A stretch of DNA of 64,000 nucleotides, from NCBI GenBank assembly GCA_020638795.1, contig JACKHW010000001.1, forward strand, positions 496,001 to 560,000. The letters run 5' to 3'. Both the position numbers and the translations under genes were made by a program. This DNA comes from Planctomycetota bacterium. Its GTDB lineage: Bacteria; Planctomycetota; UBA1135; GCA-002748355. The notes beneath the pieces were generated by a model, which was given only the letters and a program-made list of their open reading frames with translations, did no database searches and was not told the DNA's origin. The first letter of the stretch is position 1. Every line of letters starts with the position of its first letter. Below, piece after piece: positions 51,831 to 61,078 of this stretch.

Positions 51831-53141
51831 TCAGACGTCTAGGATCCGAACGTAGCCTTTCGTGTTCGCGGGCGTCGCGCCAGTCTCCTGCAAGAAGGTG
51901 CAATCGCGGCAGTACGAAGTCAGCCTTCCAGTCACGAGGCCCTCTCGCAGCTCGCGGTAGGCGGCCCCGTTCCAGATCTCGAGGAAGGGGGTTTCATTGA
52001 CGTTGCCGACGATCGGGCGACCGGTTTGGCAGCACGGTGCGACGTCTCCTTGTTGGTCGATGAAGGCCGTGCGCCACGGGAAATTGCAGTAGTAAGCGCC
52101 TGGCCAACTTGCAGGTCTCTCGGCAGTCAAGAGTTGTTGGTCGACGTCGACCGAAGTCGCCGTGCTCGCCTCGCGCACGGCATCCATCGCGGCCGTAGGC
52201 GACGAAGCAGAATCGGAATCGCCGTCGAGTTTCACTCGCGGAGTCGATTCGTTCGCCGATTTCTCGGACTGCGGCTCGAAGGCGGCGATCTGCGCCGTAA
52301 CGGTTGCGCTCGCATCTTCGCTCCACTCTTCGAGCGCCTTTGCAGAGTCGAGAGGGAGTTCCTTTGGCAAGCGCACTTCGACGCCGAGTTCGCTGGCCCG
52401 TGCCCGCGCGGCGGCGAGCGCACGGTTGACACGCTCGGGTTCGTGGAGCGGTGACGACGCGAGTAGAGCCTTGTCGTAGACGATCAAGAAGACGGCCGTG
52501 ACCAAGGGGATTTCATGGTCGGCGGCGATCTCGACGATGGCAGGCAGTTCGTCGACGTTCTCTCGCAAGATCGTGCAGTGCAGATTGAGGCCGAACTGAG
52601 CCGGCGGGTCGAGTTCGCGGCGCAGGCGCTGTAGCTCGCGCATGTTCTGCATGACGACATTGAAGTCTGCGCCCGTGCGCACGTAGTCGAAGGTCTCTTT
52701 CGTCGCTCCATCGAAGGAGATCGTCAGGTTGGACAGCAGCGGCAGGGCGCGGCGCAGCCGCTCACCAAACATGAGCATGCCGTTGGTCGTCATGTCGAGT
52801 TTGCACGCATAGTGCTCGACCTTGTCGAGCAAGTCCTCGAAGTAGGGTAGGAGGAACGGTTCGCCCGACAGCGTAGGGTTGACGATCGCGATGTGCGGAA
52901 AGGCCACGTTGGACCAGAGCTCGAAGGCGCTCTTCTCCATCGTGAAGCGCTTGACGCCGTGGTCGCGCAGCTTCTCCCGTGCCATCTCGCAGCCGCACAT
53001 GAAGCAGTGCAAGTTGCAGGCACCCGTGAATTCGAAGACCATGCGCAGCGGCCATGCGTCGACGCTGCTCCGACCTTCGGCCTCGGCAGCGAGCGCGCGC
53101 CGTCGGTTTTCGCGAGTCATGAGGCGATAGTCGAAGCTCAT
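51831..53141 (-). CDS. Radical SAM protein with SPASM domain
   Basis: A 436-residue radical SAM enzyme. The Fe-S motif CxxxCxxC is CNLHCFMC, followed by PTLSGEPFLLPYFEDLL, MTTNGML and LTISFDGATKETFDYVRTGA. The C-terminal SPASM region has YYCNFPWRTAFIDQQGDVAP, CCQTGRPIVGN, and SYCRDCTF. A disordered acidic/Ser insertion lies before it (about 300-345). SPASM enzymes typically modify peptides or sugars; this one resembles the broad 'radical SAM/SPASM' enzymes with no known substrate peptide nearby. ATG 53141 is used. Confidence 0.9.
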   Translation of the reverse strand: MSFDYRLMTRENRRRALAAEAEGRSSVDAWPLRMVFEFTGACNLHCFMCGCEMAREKLRDHGVKRFTMEKSAFELWSNVAFPHIAIVNPTLSGEPFLLPYFEDLLDKVEHYACKLDMTTNGMLMFGERLRRALPLLSNLTISFDGATKETFDYVRTGADFNVVMQNMRELQRLRRELDPPAQFGLNLHCTILRENVDELPAIVEIAADHEIPLVTAVFLIVYDKALLASSPLHEPERVNRALAAARARASELGVEVRLPKELPLDSAKALEEWSEDASATVTAQIAAFEPQSEKSANESTPRVKLDGDSDSASSPTAAMDAVREASTATSVDVDQQLLTAERPASWPGAYYCNFPWRTAFIDQQGDVAPCCQTGRPIVGNVNETPFLEIWNGAAYRELREGLVTGRLTSYCRDCTFLQETGATPANTKGYVRILDV

Positions 53142-53277
53142 GGGCACAGTATGACGGCGCCAGCGTCAGAATGTGAGTTCTGCGAACGACCTCGAGTACG
53201 GATGGGAAGTCTGAAGCGAGGTCGACGAGGCGTGCCCGCGTCGATGGAGCTTCGATGACGAGTCGGTGATGACCATG

Positions 53278-54426
53278 TCAGCGCGCTTGGCTTGCGAGTC
53301 GTTCGTGCAGTTCGTGTGCACGCGCTGTCACGTCCGCGGCTCGTAGCGTGCGCGGCTCGCGCTCGTCGTCGATGACCCAGGCCGCCTCGGCGAGGTTGAC
53401 GGTCGGGCAAACGTGGCGGGGGACGAGCGCGACGAGGGTGCCTCGCGATGGCGATTCTCCTGACACCACGTCGAACGGCAGGTGCTCTTCGCTCGGCGTG
53501 CGTGCGGCGAGACCTGGCCACTCGGGTGTGATCGCCACGGGCGAGCCGGCTTCGGCGGCGAGTGCCTTCGAGCCGGCGTCGACGGTGACGATGCCTGCTG
53601 CTGGATGGCTGACCACGCTGCTGAGGACGAACGCTGCGAACTCGTAGTCGAGTTCTTCGCATTCGGCGGATCGCGCGTCGAAGTAGACGAGCGTGCCTGG
53701 AGAGACGCGATGCTTGGTTGCATCCAGTTCTGCGAGTCCTGGGTGCGCGAGCGCCGGCATCAAGGACGGCGTGCCGCTCGTGATGACTTCTCGAACTTCG
53801 CGACCGCGGTCTTCGAGGAGTCTGACCAGGGACACGAGGCGATCGAGAAGCGGCGCGGCTTGCCGGCAGCGTTCGGCGAACGTGCCCTTGCAGACGTGCC
53901 CTTCGTAGTAGTGGAGACCGCGGAAGCGCTCGCCCGCGGCCTTGGCGCACGCAAGCACGAGCTCGCTGCTGTCTACGGGGATTCCCGTGCGGTTCATGCC
54001 GGCATTGACGTCGAGGAAGACGTCGAGGTCGTGATCGAGGTTGCCCGTGTCTTCGATCAAGACCGATACGCGTGAGGCCGGGTGGGCTCGAGCGATGTCG
54101 ACGATACGGCGGAGGTTGGCTCCGCGATGCGGATACGCGACGAGCAGGTCGCACGCGAATCCTGCTGCGTCACACGCATCGAGGAGGCACTCCGCCTCGC
54201 GAGTCGTCGCACATTTGTAGTGCGTGATCCCGGCAGCGATCGCTTCGTCGAAGACGATGCGCAACTTCGCCGACTTGACGTGCATACGCAGGCGATCGCA
54301 TCCTCTCGCGGCCGCGATCATGCGCGACAGGTTGCGACGAACCGCATCGAGGCGAATCACCAGTGCAGGAGTCAACGCATCGGTGAACCGTCCCAAGTCG
54401 AAGCCGAGCGGCCAAGGAGTTCGCAT
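53278..54426 (-). CDS. D-threonine aldolase/D-serine dehydratase-like PLP enzyme
   Basis: A 382-residue fold-type III PLP enzyme (alanine racemase N-terminal barrel plus DSD1 beta domain). The PLP Lys is probably in RMHVKSAKL (the family's 'RPHxKTHK'), with VNAGMNRTGI, SGTPSLM and the C-terminal metal ligands PRHVCPTVNLAE (His and Cys). These enzymes cleave or dehydrate D-amino acids such as D-threonine and D-serine. Thr/His near the active site cannot specify the substrate. ATG 54426. It is followed 136 bases later by the radical SAM gene. Confidence 0.88.
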   Translation of the reverse strand: MRTPWPLGFDLGRFTDALTPALVIRLDAVRRNLSRMIAAARGCDRLRMHVKSAKLRIVFDEAIAAGITHYKCATTREAECLLDACDAAGFACDLLVAYPHRGANLRRIVDIARAHPASRVSVLIEDTGNLDHDLDVFLDVNAGMNRTGIPVDSSELVLACAKAAGERFRGLHYYEGHVCKGTFAERCRQAAPLLDRLVSLVRLLEDRGREVREVITSGTPSLMPALAHPGLAELDATKHRVSPGTLVYFDARSAECEELDYEFAAFVLSSVVSHPAAGIVTVDAGSKALAAEAGSPVAITPEWPGLAARTPSEEHLPFDVVSGESPSRGTLVALVPRHVCPTVNLAEAAWVIDDEREPRTLRAADVTARAHELHERLASQAR

Positions 54427-54554
54427 GACAGGATCATGCCGCGCTTCTCACACCCGCGACCTCCCGAATCAGAATCCGTCTCCCGACTCCGTCAACTCGG
54501 CGACAAGCCGGCCTCAGGCAAGGCGACAAACCCGCGTCAATCGTGCCAGATGAG

Positions 54555-54565
54555 ATGAGAGGGCC
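54555..54565 (+). repeat. Left inverted repeat of the IS1111-type element
   Basis: ATGAGAGGGCC, perfectly inverted at 55884-55894. It lies 70 bases before the transposase start. Confidence 0.6.
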
Positions 54566-54634
54566 AGCCTCGCCTGGCCGGTAGGCATGCTACCGGCATT
54601 CAAACGCACTCGAGGTGCAAGGAGAAGCTGACCC

Positions 54635-55573
54635 ATGAATCACGCTATCACGATTTCGTCCGCAATCACGATCGGTCTCGACTTGGGCAACACGACCAGC
54701 CACGCCGCCATCCTGGACCGGGAAACCGGGGAGCTCGTTCGCGAAGAGGTCGCGACGACGCCGGTGGCGATGGCCGACTTTCCGCGCACTATCCGGGAGC
54801 CCGGCTGGTCATCGAGGTCGGGGCGCACTCCCGCTGGGTGCTGGAGCTCGCCCAGGGCATGGACCTGGACGTCATCAATGCCAATCCCCGTCAGCTTGCG
54901 ATGATCACGCGGAGTCAGAAGAAGAACGACAAGAAGGACGCGCTCCTTCTCGCTCAGATCGGTGCAGGCGCACCTCAAATCCTCGGGCACGTGCAACACC
55001 GCAGCCCTCGAGCCCATGCCGACCTCGCCGTCATCAAGACGCGCGCCAAACTCGTTCGAGCACGCAGCGAGTACGTGACGACGATTCGCGGTCTCGTGAA
55101 GACGGTCGGGGTTCAAATCGACCCGTGCGATGCCACCTACTTCTTTCGCAAGGCGCCTTCCCAGATCCCTGCGGAGCTGTCCGTTGCCTGCGATCCGCTG
55201 ATCGTGTTGCTCACGCTCCTCCACGAGCAGATCCTCGAGCTCGACAAGACCCTCGAGAAGATCGCCGAGCGCTACCCGGCCGTGGACTATCTCACGCAGA
55301 TCGATCGCGTCGGGACGCTGACCGCGCTCCTGTACGTGCTGACCATCGAGGATCCGAAGCGCTTCCTGAAGAATCGCACCGTCGGCTCCTACGTCGGCCT
55401 CGCGCCCCGCATGCAGGACTCGGGCGATCGAACGACGCAGCTCGGGATCACCAAAGCCGGGGACAAGGAGCTGCGCGGTCGCACGCAAGCTCTCGGTCTT
55501 GATGCTCGCACTGTGGCGCAGCGGTGAGACCTACGACCCGATGCGCGGCCTCCCCAAAGAAGAGATCGCGTAA
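54635..55573 (+). pseudogene. IS110-family transposase, broken by frameshift and deletion
   Basis: The first frame reads TIGLDLGNTTSHAAILDRET (DEDD-type start) and then loses the family near 54780. In another frame it resumes with RLVIEVGAHSRWVLELAQ, KKNDKKDALLLAQIGAG, and the PF02371-like QIDRVGTLTALLYVLTIEDP, TVGSYVGLAPRMQDSGDRTT and GITKAGDKELR. After that, about 60 codons are missing and KLSVLMLALWRSGETYDP (the family tail) appears in a third frame up to TAA 55571-55573. The catalytic Ser-containing segment is lost, so the copy is inactive. At least two lesions argue against programmed frameshifting. Confidence 0.8.
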
Positions 55574-55860
55574 TCGCGACTCAGCTCGCTACGCAACACC
55601 AACTCACAGAACACCACACGACAACGAAACTCACGGACTCCGTGCCGAGACTCGCTCGGGACCGAGGCCTCTGAACGATCTCCTTACCGCCCAGTCCGGT
55701 GACTGCGCCAACGTCCCCACCCTCGAGGCTGCGTGCCAGATTGAAGCGCCGACTGGTCGGACCTCAGACTGCACCGACCTCACTCGAGGTCACCAAGAGT
55801 GCGAATGGAAGCCTGGCGAAGGGAGATCGCCTCAGAACCTCAGCCCCTCCCCGGGTCTTC

Positions 55861-55887
55861 GGCCCTGAGACCTTGAAACTCAGGGCC
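55861..55887. repeat. Hairpin near the right end of the IS element
   Basis: GGCCCTGAG-ACCTTGAAA-CTCAGGGCC, a perfect 9-bp stem and 9-base loop, overlapping the right inverted repeat by four bases. The 300 or so bases between the transposase remnant and this hairpin have no gene; in IS1111-type elements the guide (bridge) RNA lies in the region downstream of the recombinase, so this stretch may be its remnant. Confidence 0.45.
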
Positions 55888-55894
55888 CTCTCAT
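55884..55894 (-). repeat. Right inverted repeat of the IS1111-type element
   Basis: GGCCCTCTCAT on the plus strand, the reverse complement of the left repeat at 54555-54565. It lies 78 bases before the HDOD gene, which seems undamaged. Confidence 0.6.
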
Positions 55895-55971
55895 GGAAGA
55901 ACTCCACCGGGAATGCAGCTGGCCAGACCACGATCAACATCGTCAACCAACAAACCGCGGCGGCGCGAGCC

Positions 55972-56850
55972 ATGAACCACTGCCTCCGGGACCGACTCGA
56001 ACAAAGGCTGCGCGAGTTGCCGGTCCTGCCGCATTCGCTCGTCAAGCTGCTCGCTGTCGATTCCAAGTCCCCTGAGTTCTTCGATGCGCTCGTCGAGGTC
56101 GTCGAGATCGAACCCGGCTTCGCGTCGCGCATCCTTGCGGTCGCCAACTCGGCGGTGAGCGCGAGTCAGGCCCCGGTGACCACGATCCGTGCGGCCGTCG
56201 CCCGCATCGGTGCGCGTGGTGCATCGGACCTCGTGATGGCGCTCTCCGTCACACGCGTGTTCGTGCCACACGATGCGTGGGAGAAGAGCCTCTGGCGCCA
56301 CGCCCTCCAGGTCGCCATCGCCGCGCGAGAACTCGTGCGCCTGTTGCCCGAGACGACGATCGATCCCGACGAAGCGTACGTCGCTGGGCTACTACACGAC
56401 GTCGGGCGTTTCGTACTTTTCCAGGAAGGTCCTGAAGAACTCCGAGCAGTCGACGAGGGTTCGTGGGACACGCCCGCTGGACTCTTGGCCGAAGAACGTG
56501 AGATCTGCGGTCTCACGCACGCCGAACTCGGCGCGCTCGCGTGCGAGCGATGGAAGCTGCCCGATCGCATCCGCGAATGCGTGCGCCATCACCATGATCC
56601 AGCGAAGGGTGAGCCACGCACGACACTGGAAGAGTTGATTCGCATCGTGCGGGTCGCGGACCTCGCGATGTTCCCGTCAGCGCTTCCCGGTTCGCGTCGA
56701 CTCGAGGACGAGAGTGACGAAGTCGTGAGGGCGCGTCTCGCGAATGCGCTGCCGGCACTCGCGAACTTGCCTTCGGAGCAGCTGCGCGCGTTCCTTCACG
56801 AAGTCGGTGAGCGCGAGACGCAGATCCTCCACTCGCTCGGACTCGTGTGA
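55972..56850 (+). CDS. HDOD-domain signalling protein
   Basis: A 292-residue protein of the HDOD type: RLRELPVLPHSLVKLLAVDS, EIEPGFASRILAVANSA, TTIRAAVARIGARGASDLVM, and the HD-like AGLLHDVGRFVLF and THAELGALACERWKLPDRI. HDOD proteins usually act in c-di-GMP or chemotaxis-related regulation and lack a complete metal site; here HD is present in LLHDVG but the second site looks poor. The start ATG 55972 begins just after the insertion sequence. A longer upstream frame lies within the IS. Confidence 0.87.
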   Translation: MNHCLRDRLEQRLRELPVLPHSLVKLLAVDSKSPEFFDALVEVVEIEPGFASRILAVANSAVSASQAPVTTIRAAVARIGARGASDLVMALSVTRVFVPHDAWEKSLWRHALQVAIAARELVRLLPETTIDPDEAYVAGLLHDVGRFVLFQEGPEELRAVDEGSWDTPAGLLAEEREICGLTHAELGALACERWKLPDRIRECVRHHHDPAKGEPRTTLEELIRIVRVADLAMFPSALPGSRRLEDESDEVVRARLANALPALANLPSEQLRAFLHEVGERETQILHSLGLV

Positions 56851-56935
56851 CCAAATCGGCTCGCGACGGATTCGCGATGAAGGAGCGACGACTTCTCGCG
56901 CCCGTTGAGCCAGGTCGGCCCCGGACCCGCTGCGG

Positions 56936-58729
56936 TCAATCCCTATCGAACGGGCTCGGCACACGCAGGTCGTCTTCGATCAGGTGCTTCGCCACGCTCT
57001 TCCGCGTCGCGCGCACACCCCGGTCGAGCGCTGCGAGCTTGTTGCGCGCATCGTCGAGTCGAACGGCGACGAGGTCCTGCAGGAGCGTGCGCAGTCGTGC
57101 GTTCGCATCGCCCTTGCGTCCGTGCACACGGACGAAGGCGCCGAGTGCGTTGAGCGCGCCCATCGCGAGGTCGGCGAGGGCGGCGACATCCTCTTGGGCT
57201 TCGACGACCTTCTTGCCGTGTTTGACGAGGATGCGACGTGCGCCACGGCTCGCGGCGCGGAGCACGCGCTCGACCTGTGCCCAGTCCTCGGTGGCCTCCG
57301 ACGTGCGCAACGATTCGTCGAGCGGACATTCGATGCGCGGGACGCTCCCCATCTTGAAGCGACCGAGCTCGACGAGGCTCGGCACGAAACCGCCGGGCGA
57401 CTTGAGTTTCTTCGCGGTCGAGCGCAGGTGCTTCCCGAGTCCCTTGAGTGCGCCGAGCGCGAGCATCAGTCGCAGGATCTCGTTGGTGCCCTCGAAGATC
57501 ATGTTGACGCGCGCGTCGCGCAGCACGCGCTCGTACGGAAACTCGCGCATGAACCCGTTGCCGCCCGCGATCTGCAGCGCTTCATGCGCGGTTTCCCACA
57601 GGCGTTCGGTGCACCAGACCTTGCACGCGGCAGCTTCGAGTGCCTGCGACGGAAGCGCCTCGCCGCGACCCTTGCGATCCGCGATGCCCGCGATCAGGTA
57701 GGCCATCGACTCCATGCCGAAGACCTCGGTCGCCATGCGCGCGAGCTTGTCGCGGATCAAGCCGAACGAGGCGATCGGGCGACCGAACTGTTCGCGCGCC
57801 TTGGCTTGCGCGGTTGCGAGTTCGAGCATGCGGCGTGCACTCGCCGCGCAGGCACCCGCGAGGCCGAGGCGACCGGAGTTGAGCACTTCGAGCGCGATCT
57901 TGAACCCGTCGCCATCGTCACCGATGCGCGCCGAATCGGGTACGACGACTCCATCGAGTGCCACGGTGGTCGTCGAGCTGCCCTTGAGTCCGAGCTTGTC
58001 CTCTTCGGCGCCGATGCGAACACCATCCTGCTCACGCAGGACGACGAAGCACGCGAGATGCGGTTTGCCCTCTGGCCAGCCGGCAGGAGCTTCGGTGCGC
58101 GCGAAGACCGTGAAGAACCCCGCGATCCCGCCGTTGGTGATCCAGACTTTTTCGCCTTCGAGACGCCACGTCCCGTCGTCCTGTCGCGTGGCCTTCGTGC
58201 GGATGCTCGCTGCATCCGAACCCGAACCAGGCTCGGTCAGACAGAACGCGGCGATCCGCTCGCCGCTCGCGAGGTCGGGCAGCCATTGCGCCTTCTGCTC
58301 GTCGTTGCCGAAGAGCAGCAGCGCCTTCATGCCGATCGACGAATGCGCACCGAGTGTCACGGCAGTCGACGCACACTCGGCGCCGACGCGCGCGAGGATG
58401 CGCGTATAGGACGTCTGCGAGAGACCGAGGCCGCCATGCTCTTCGGGGACGATCAGTCCGAAGAGGCCGAGCTCGGAAAACGCTTCTAGTGTCTCGCGTT
58501 CGATCTTCGCGTTGCGGTCGATCGCGACCGGATCGAAGTCGTTCGCGAGGAAGCGCTCGAGCGCATCGTTGAAGACGTCGAAGAGCTCGCTCTCCTCCGC
58601 TGGCACCTCGGGCCACGACGCGACCTGTCCATGCGGCAGGCGTCCGTGAAAGAGCGCCGCGAGGATCGACTCACCGTCATTCGTGCGTTGCGGAGCCGCT
58701 TCGGTAGAAAGGGTGTCGGTATCGGTCAT
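56936..58729 (-). CDS. Acyl-CoA dehydrogenase
   Basis: A 597-residue FAD enzyme for the first oxidation of acyl-CoA. It has LGLFGLIVPEEHGGLGLSQT, AFCLTEPGSGSDAASIRTKA (FAD/substrate region), WITNGGIAGFFTVFAR, and EALQIAGGNGFMREFPYERVLRDAR followed by IFEGTNEILRLMLA, where the Glu in IFEGTNE is the usual catalytic base. The C-terminal 160 residues extend beyond the classical ~390 residue fold and resemble the long very-long-chain type. It ends the beta-oxidation operon, 24 bases after fadJ. Confidence 0.92.
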   Translation of the reverse strand: MTDTDTLSTEAAPQRTNDGESILAALFHGRLPHGQVASWPEVPAEESELFDVFNDALERFLANDFDPVAIDRNAKIERETLEAFSELGLFGLIVPEEHGGLGLSQTSYTRILARVGAECASTAVTLGAHSSIGMKALLLFGNDEQKAQWLPDLASGERIAAFCLTEPGSGSDAASIRTKATRQDDGTWRLEGEKVWITNGGIAGFFTVFARTEAPAGWPEGKPHLACFVVLREQDGVRIGAEEDKLGLKGSSTTTVALDGVVVPDSARIGDDGDGFKIALEVLNSGRLGLAGACAASARRMLELATAQAKAREQFGRPIASFGLIRDKLARMATEVFGMESMAYLIAGIADRKGRGEALPSQALEAAACKVWCTERLWETAHEALQIAGGNGFMREFPYERVLRDARVNMIFEGTNEILRLMLALGALKGLGKHLRSTAKKLKSPGGFVPSLVELGRFKMGSVPRIECPLDESLRTSEATEDWAQVERVLRAASRGARRILVKHGKKVVEAQEDVAALADLAMGALNALGAFVRVHGRKGDANARLRTLLQDLVAVRLDDARNKLAALDRGVRATRKSVAKHLIEDDLRVPSPFDRD

Positions 58730-58753
58730 GGCCTGGTGTCTCGCGGGAAGAAG

Positions 58754-61078
58754 TCAGGGCGTGCGTGCCGCCCGTTCGTCCGTTGGATGTTTGTTGGATC
58801 GGTCGTTGCTGTTGTTCGTACCGGTGCCATTGTTCGTGCCGGTGCCTTTGCCGGTGTCGATGTCCGTGTCCTTGGAGACCGAGTTGGCGCCGTCACTGCC
58901 GCTGCCGCCAGAGCTGCCGCTGCCGTCGGATCGCACGGGCTCGCTCCCCGGGACAGCCTTCTCGGACTCGCTGGCGAGCTTCTCGAGAATCGGCGGCACT
59001 TCGAACGCCGCATCGTGCTTCGCGAGTTCCTTCGCGCGCGCCACGATGCGGTCGAGGCCCGTCGCACGTGCCCAGCGGATCGGTCCGCCGTGCGCCGGCG
59101 GAAAGCCGATGCCGAAGACCATCGCGAGATCCAGTTCTTCCTCGCTCGCGACGATGCCGTCCTGCAGACAACGGAACGCTTCGAGCACGAGCGCGAGGAT
59201 CATGCGGTCACGCACGTCGTCGAGACTCGGATGCTCGGGACTCGTGTCGATCGCCGTGCCGAGCACCTTGCGCGCCCGATCGGAGGACGTGCTCTTCTTG
59301 CCCTCGTGACGGTAGAAGCCCTCACCGGTCTTGCATCCGAAGAGGCCGTTCTCGCGCAGCAGCGCGAGTGCGCGCGGAGCTTGCATGCGTTCTGGGAACG
59401 CGTTCGCGAGCACGGTGCACACGCTCTCCGCGACATCGATTCCGATTTCGTCGAGCAAGCGCAGCGGCCCCATCGGCATGCCGAAGTCGGTCGCGACCTT
59501 GTCGATGCGTTCGATGCTCGATGGACGTCGAGCGCAGAGTTCGAGCGCTTGTGCGAGGTACGGAGCGAGGCAGCGATTGACGAGGAAGCCCGGCGCATCC
59601 TGCACGACGACCGGCGTCTTGCCGAGTTTGTTCGCGAGCTTCAGCGCCCGCGCGATCGTCGTGTCGGATACCGCATCGTGGCGGATGATCTCGACGAGCG
59701 GCATCTGCTCGGGCGGATTGAAGAAGTGCACACCGATGAAGCGCTCGGGTGCGCTGAGCCCCTTCGCGAGTTCCTTCAACGGAATCGAACTCGTGTTGGT
59801 CGCGAGAATCGCGCCTTCGCATAGCTTCGGTTCGATCTTCGCGTAGAGACCCTGCTTGATCTTGAGCTTCTCGGCGACGGCCTCGAGCACGAGGTCGCGA
59901 CCGCGGAAGCCACAGAGCTCGGTCGAAGGCTCGAAGCGATCGAGTGCGGCCTGCGCTTCGTGGTCCTTCATGCGGCGTCGTTTCAGCGCCTTGTGGACGT
60001 ATTTGCGGATGCGAGCGACGGCGCGCGACAGTGCTTCGGGCGCGAGGTCGATCAAGCGTGTGCGCACGCCGCGCGTCGCCGCGAGTGTCGCGATCCCGGC
60101 GCCCATGACGCCGCCGCCGATGACGACGGCACTCTCGATCGGCGCTGCCTGCTTGTCGAAGCGGTTCGCGAGCTTTCGCGCGTTCTCACTCGCGAAGAAC
60201 AAGCGGACGAGGTTCTTGCACACGGGTCCGGTCGCGAGTTCGGCGAGCGCGCCTGCTTCTGCAGCGTAGCCCTCGGCTTCGCCGTGCTTGAGGCCGTGCA
60301 GCACGGTCTCGAGCAGGCGCGTCGGTGCCGGGAACTGTCGTGCAGCCGTCTCGAGCTGCGCGCGCGCCTTCTTGGCGACGATGCCGCGCCCCGCAGCCGT
60401 CCACGTGAGCATCCGATCGACGGTCTTCAGCTTGCGGAGTTCGTGGCGACGGTCGAGGTCGTCGAGCGCGCGCTCGCGCAAGAACGCTCGAGGCACGACG
60501 CGGTCGACGATTCCCGCCTTGGCAGCGCGGACGGCGTCGAGGCGCTTGCCTTGCAACATGAGCGGCAGCGCCTTCGGCAGACCGATCAGACGCGTCAATC
60601 GCTGGGTGCCACCCCAGGCCGGCAAGATTCCGAGCTGAACCTCGGGTAGCCCGATCTTGGTCGAGTCGTCCGAACTCGCGATGCGCCGATCGAGCGCGAG
60701 CGAAAACTCGCAGCCACCGCCGAGGCACGCACCGTGGATCGCCGCGAGCGTCGGATACGGCAGCGCTTCGAAACGCGCGAAGAGCCGTTGCCCACGTCGC
60801 GCCATCTCGGCAGCGACGCCGGGGTCCGTGATCGACTCGATCATGCGGACGTCCGCACCCGCGATGAACGCCTTGTCGTCGCCGAGGACGACGAGACCCT
60901 TGCAGCCCTTGTCGTCGCGTCCGATGCGTTCGAGCTCGGTCACCGCGCGTTCGAGTGCTTCGATGCGTGCGAGATCGAGGACGAAGAGTCCATCGCCACC
61001 GGACAAGCTCAGGACGAGCTTCGAGCCATGACGCTCGAGTGTGACACCGCCGCCGAAGTCCTGCGTCCCGGCCGTCAT
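58754..61078 (-). CDS. Bifunctional enoyl-CoA hydratase/3-hydroxyacyl-CoA dehydrogenase
   Basis: A 774-residue FadJ/FadB-like protein. The hydratase part has LVVLGDDKAFIAGADVRMIE, HGACLGGGCEFSLALDRRIA and IGLPEVQLGILPAWGGTQRL (with its two Glu). The NAD part has VVIGGGVMGAGIATLAATRG, NTSSIPLKELAKG, GVHFFNPPEQMPLVEIIRHD and KTPVVVQDAPGFLVNRCL. After about 720 comes a low-complexity Ser/Gly/Asp/Asn/Thr tail (about 70 residues) that is unusual. The start ATG 61078 overlaps the thiolase stop by 4 bases. Confidence 0.94.
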   Translation of the reverse strand: MTAGTQDFGGGVTLERHGSKLVLSLSGGDGLFVLDLARIEALERAVTELERIGRDDKGCKGLVVLGDDKAFIAGADVRMIESITDPGVAAEMARRGQRLFARFEALPYPTLAAIHGACLGGGCEFSLALDRRIASSDDSTKIGLPEVQLGILPAWGGTQRLTRLIGLPKALPLMLQGKRLDAVRAAKAGIVDRVVPRAFLRERALDDLDRRHELRKLKTVDRMLTWTAAGRGIVAKKARAQLETAARQFPAPTRLLETVLHGLKHGEAEGYAAEAGALAELATGPVCKNLVRLFFASENARKLANRFDKQAAPIESAVVIGGGVMGAGIATLAATRGVRTRLIDLAPEALSRAVARIRKYVHKALKRRRMKDHEAQAALDRFEPSTELCGFRGRDLVLEAVAEKLKIKQGLYAKIEPKLCEGAILATNTSSIPLKELAKGLSAPERFIGVHFFNPPEQMPLVEIIRHDAVSDTTIARALKLANKLGKTPVVVQDAPGFLVNRCLAPYLAQALELCARRPSSIERIDKVATDFGMPMGPLRLLDEIGIDVAESVCTVLANAFPERMQAPRALALLRENGLFGCKTGEGFYRHEGKKSTSSDRARKVLGTAIDTSPEHPSLDDVRDRMILALVLEAFRCLQDGIVASEEELDLAMVFGIGFPPAHGGPIRWARATGLDRIVARAKELAKHDAAFEVPPILEKLASESEKAVPGSEPVRSDGSGSSGGSGSDGANSVSKDTDIDTGKGTGTNNGTGTNNSNDRSNKHPTDERAARTP

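Larger units (their letters stand above)
54555..55894 (+). mobile_element. Decayed IS110/IS1111-type insertion sequence
   Basis: An 11-bp perfect inverted repeat, ATGAGAGGGCC at 54555-54565 and its reverse complement at 55884-55894, bounds about 1340 bases that contain a broken IS110-type transposase. IS1111-group members of this family usually have such subterminal inverted repeats and this size. Just inside the left repeat are two small hairpins (GGCCAG/CTGGCC, 54562-54579; CCGGTAG/CTACCGG, 54578-54596), and at the right a GGCCCTGAG/CTCAGGGCC hairpin (55861-55887). The exact ends and target duplications were not determined. Confidence 0.65.

Noticed and set aside
54635..55573. Programmed frameshift in the IS110-type transposase
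   Set aside because: No slippery A-rich or T-rich heptamer is seen near 54780, and a second lesion with a ~60-codon loss lies near the end.
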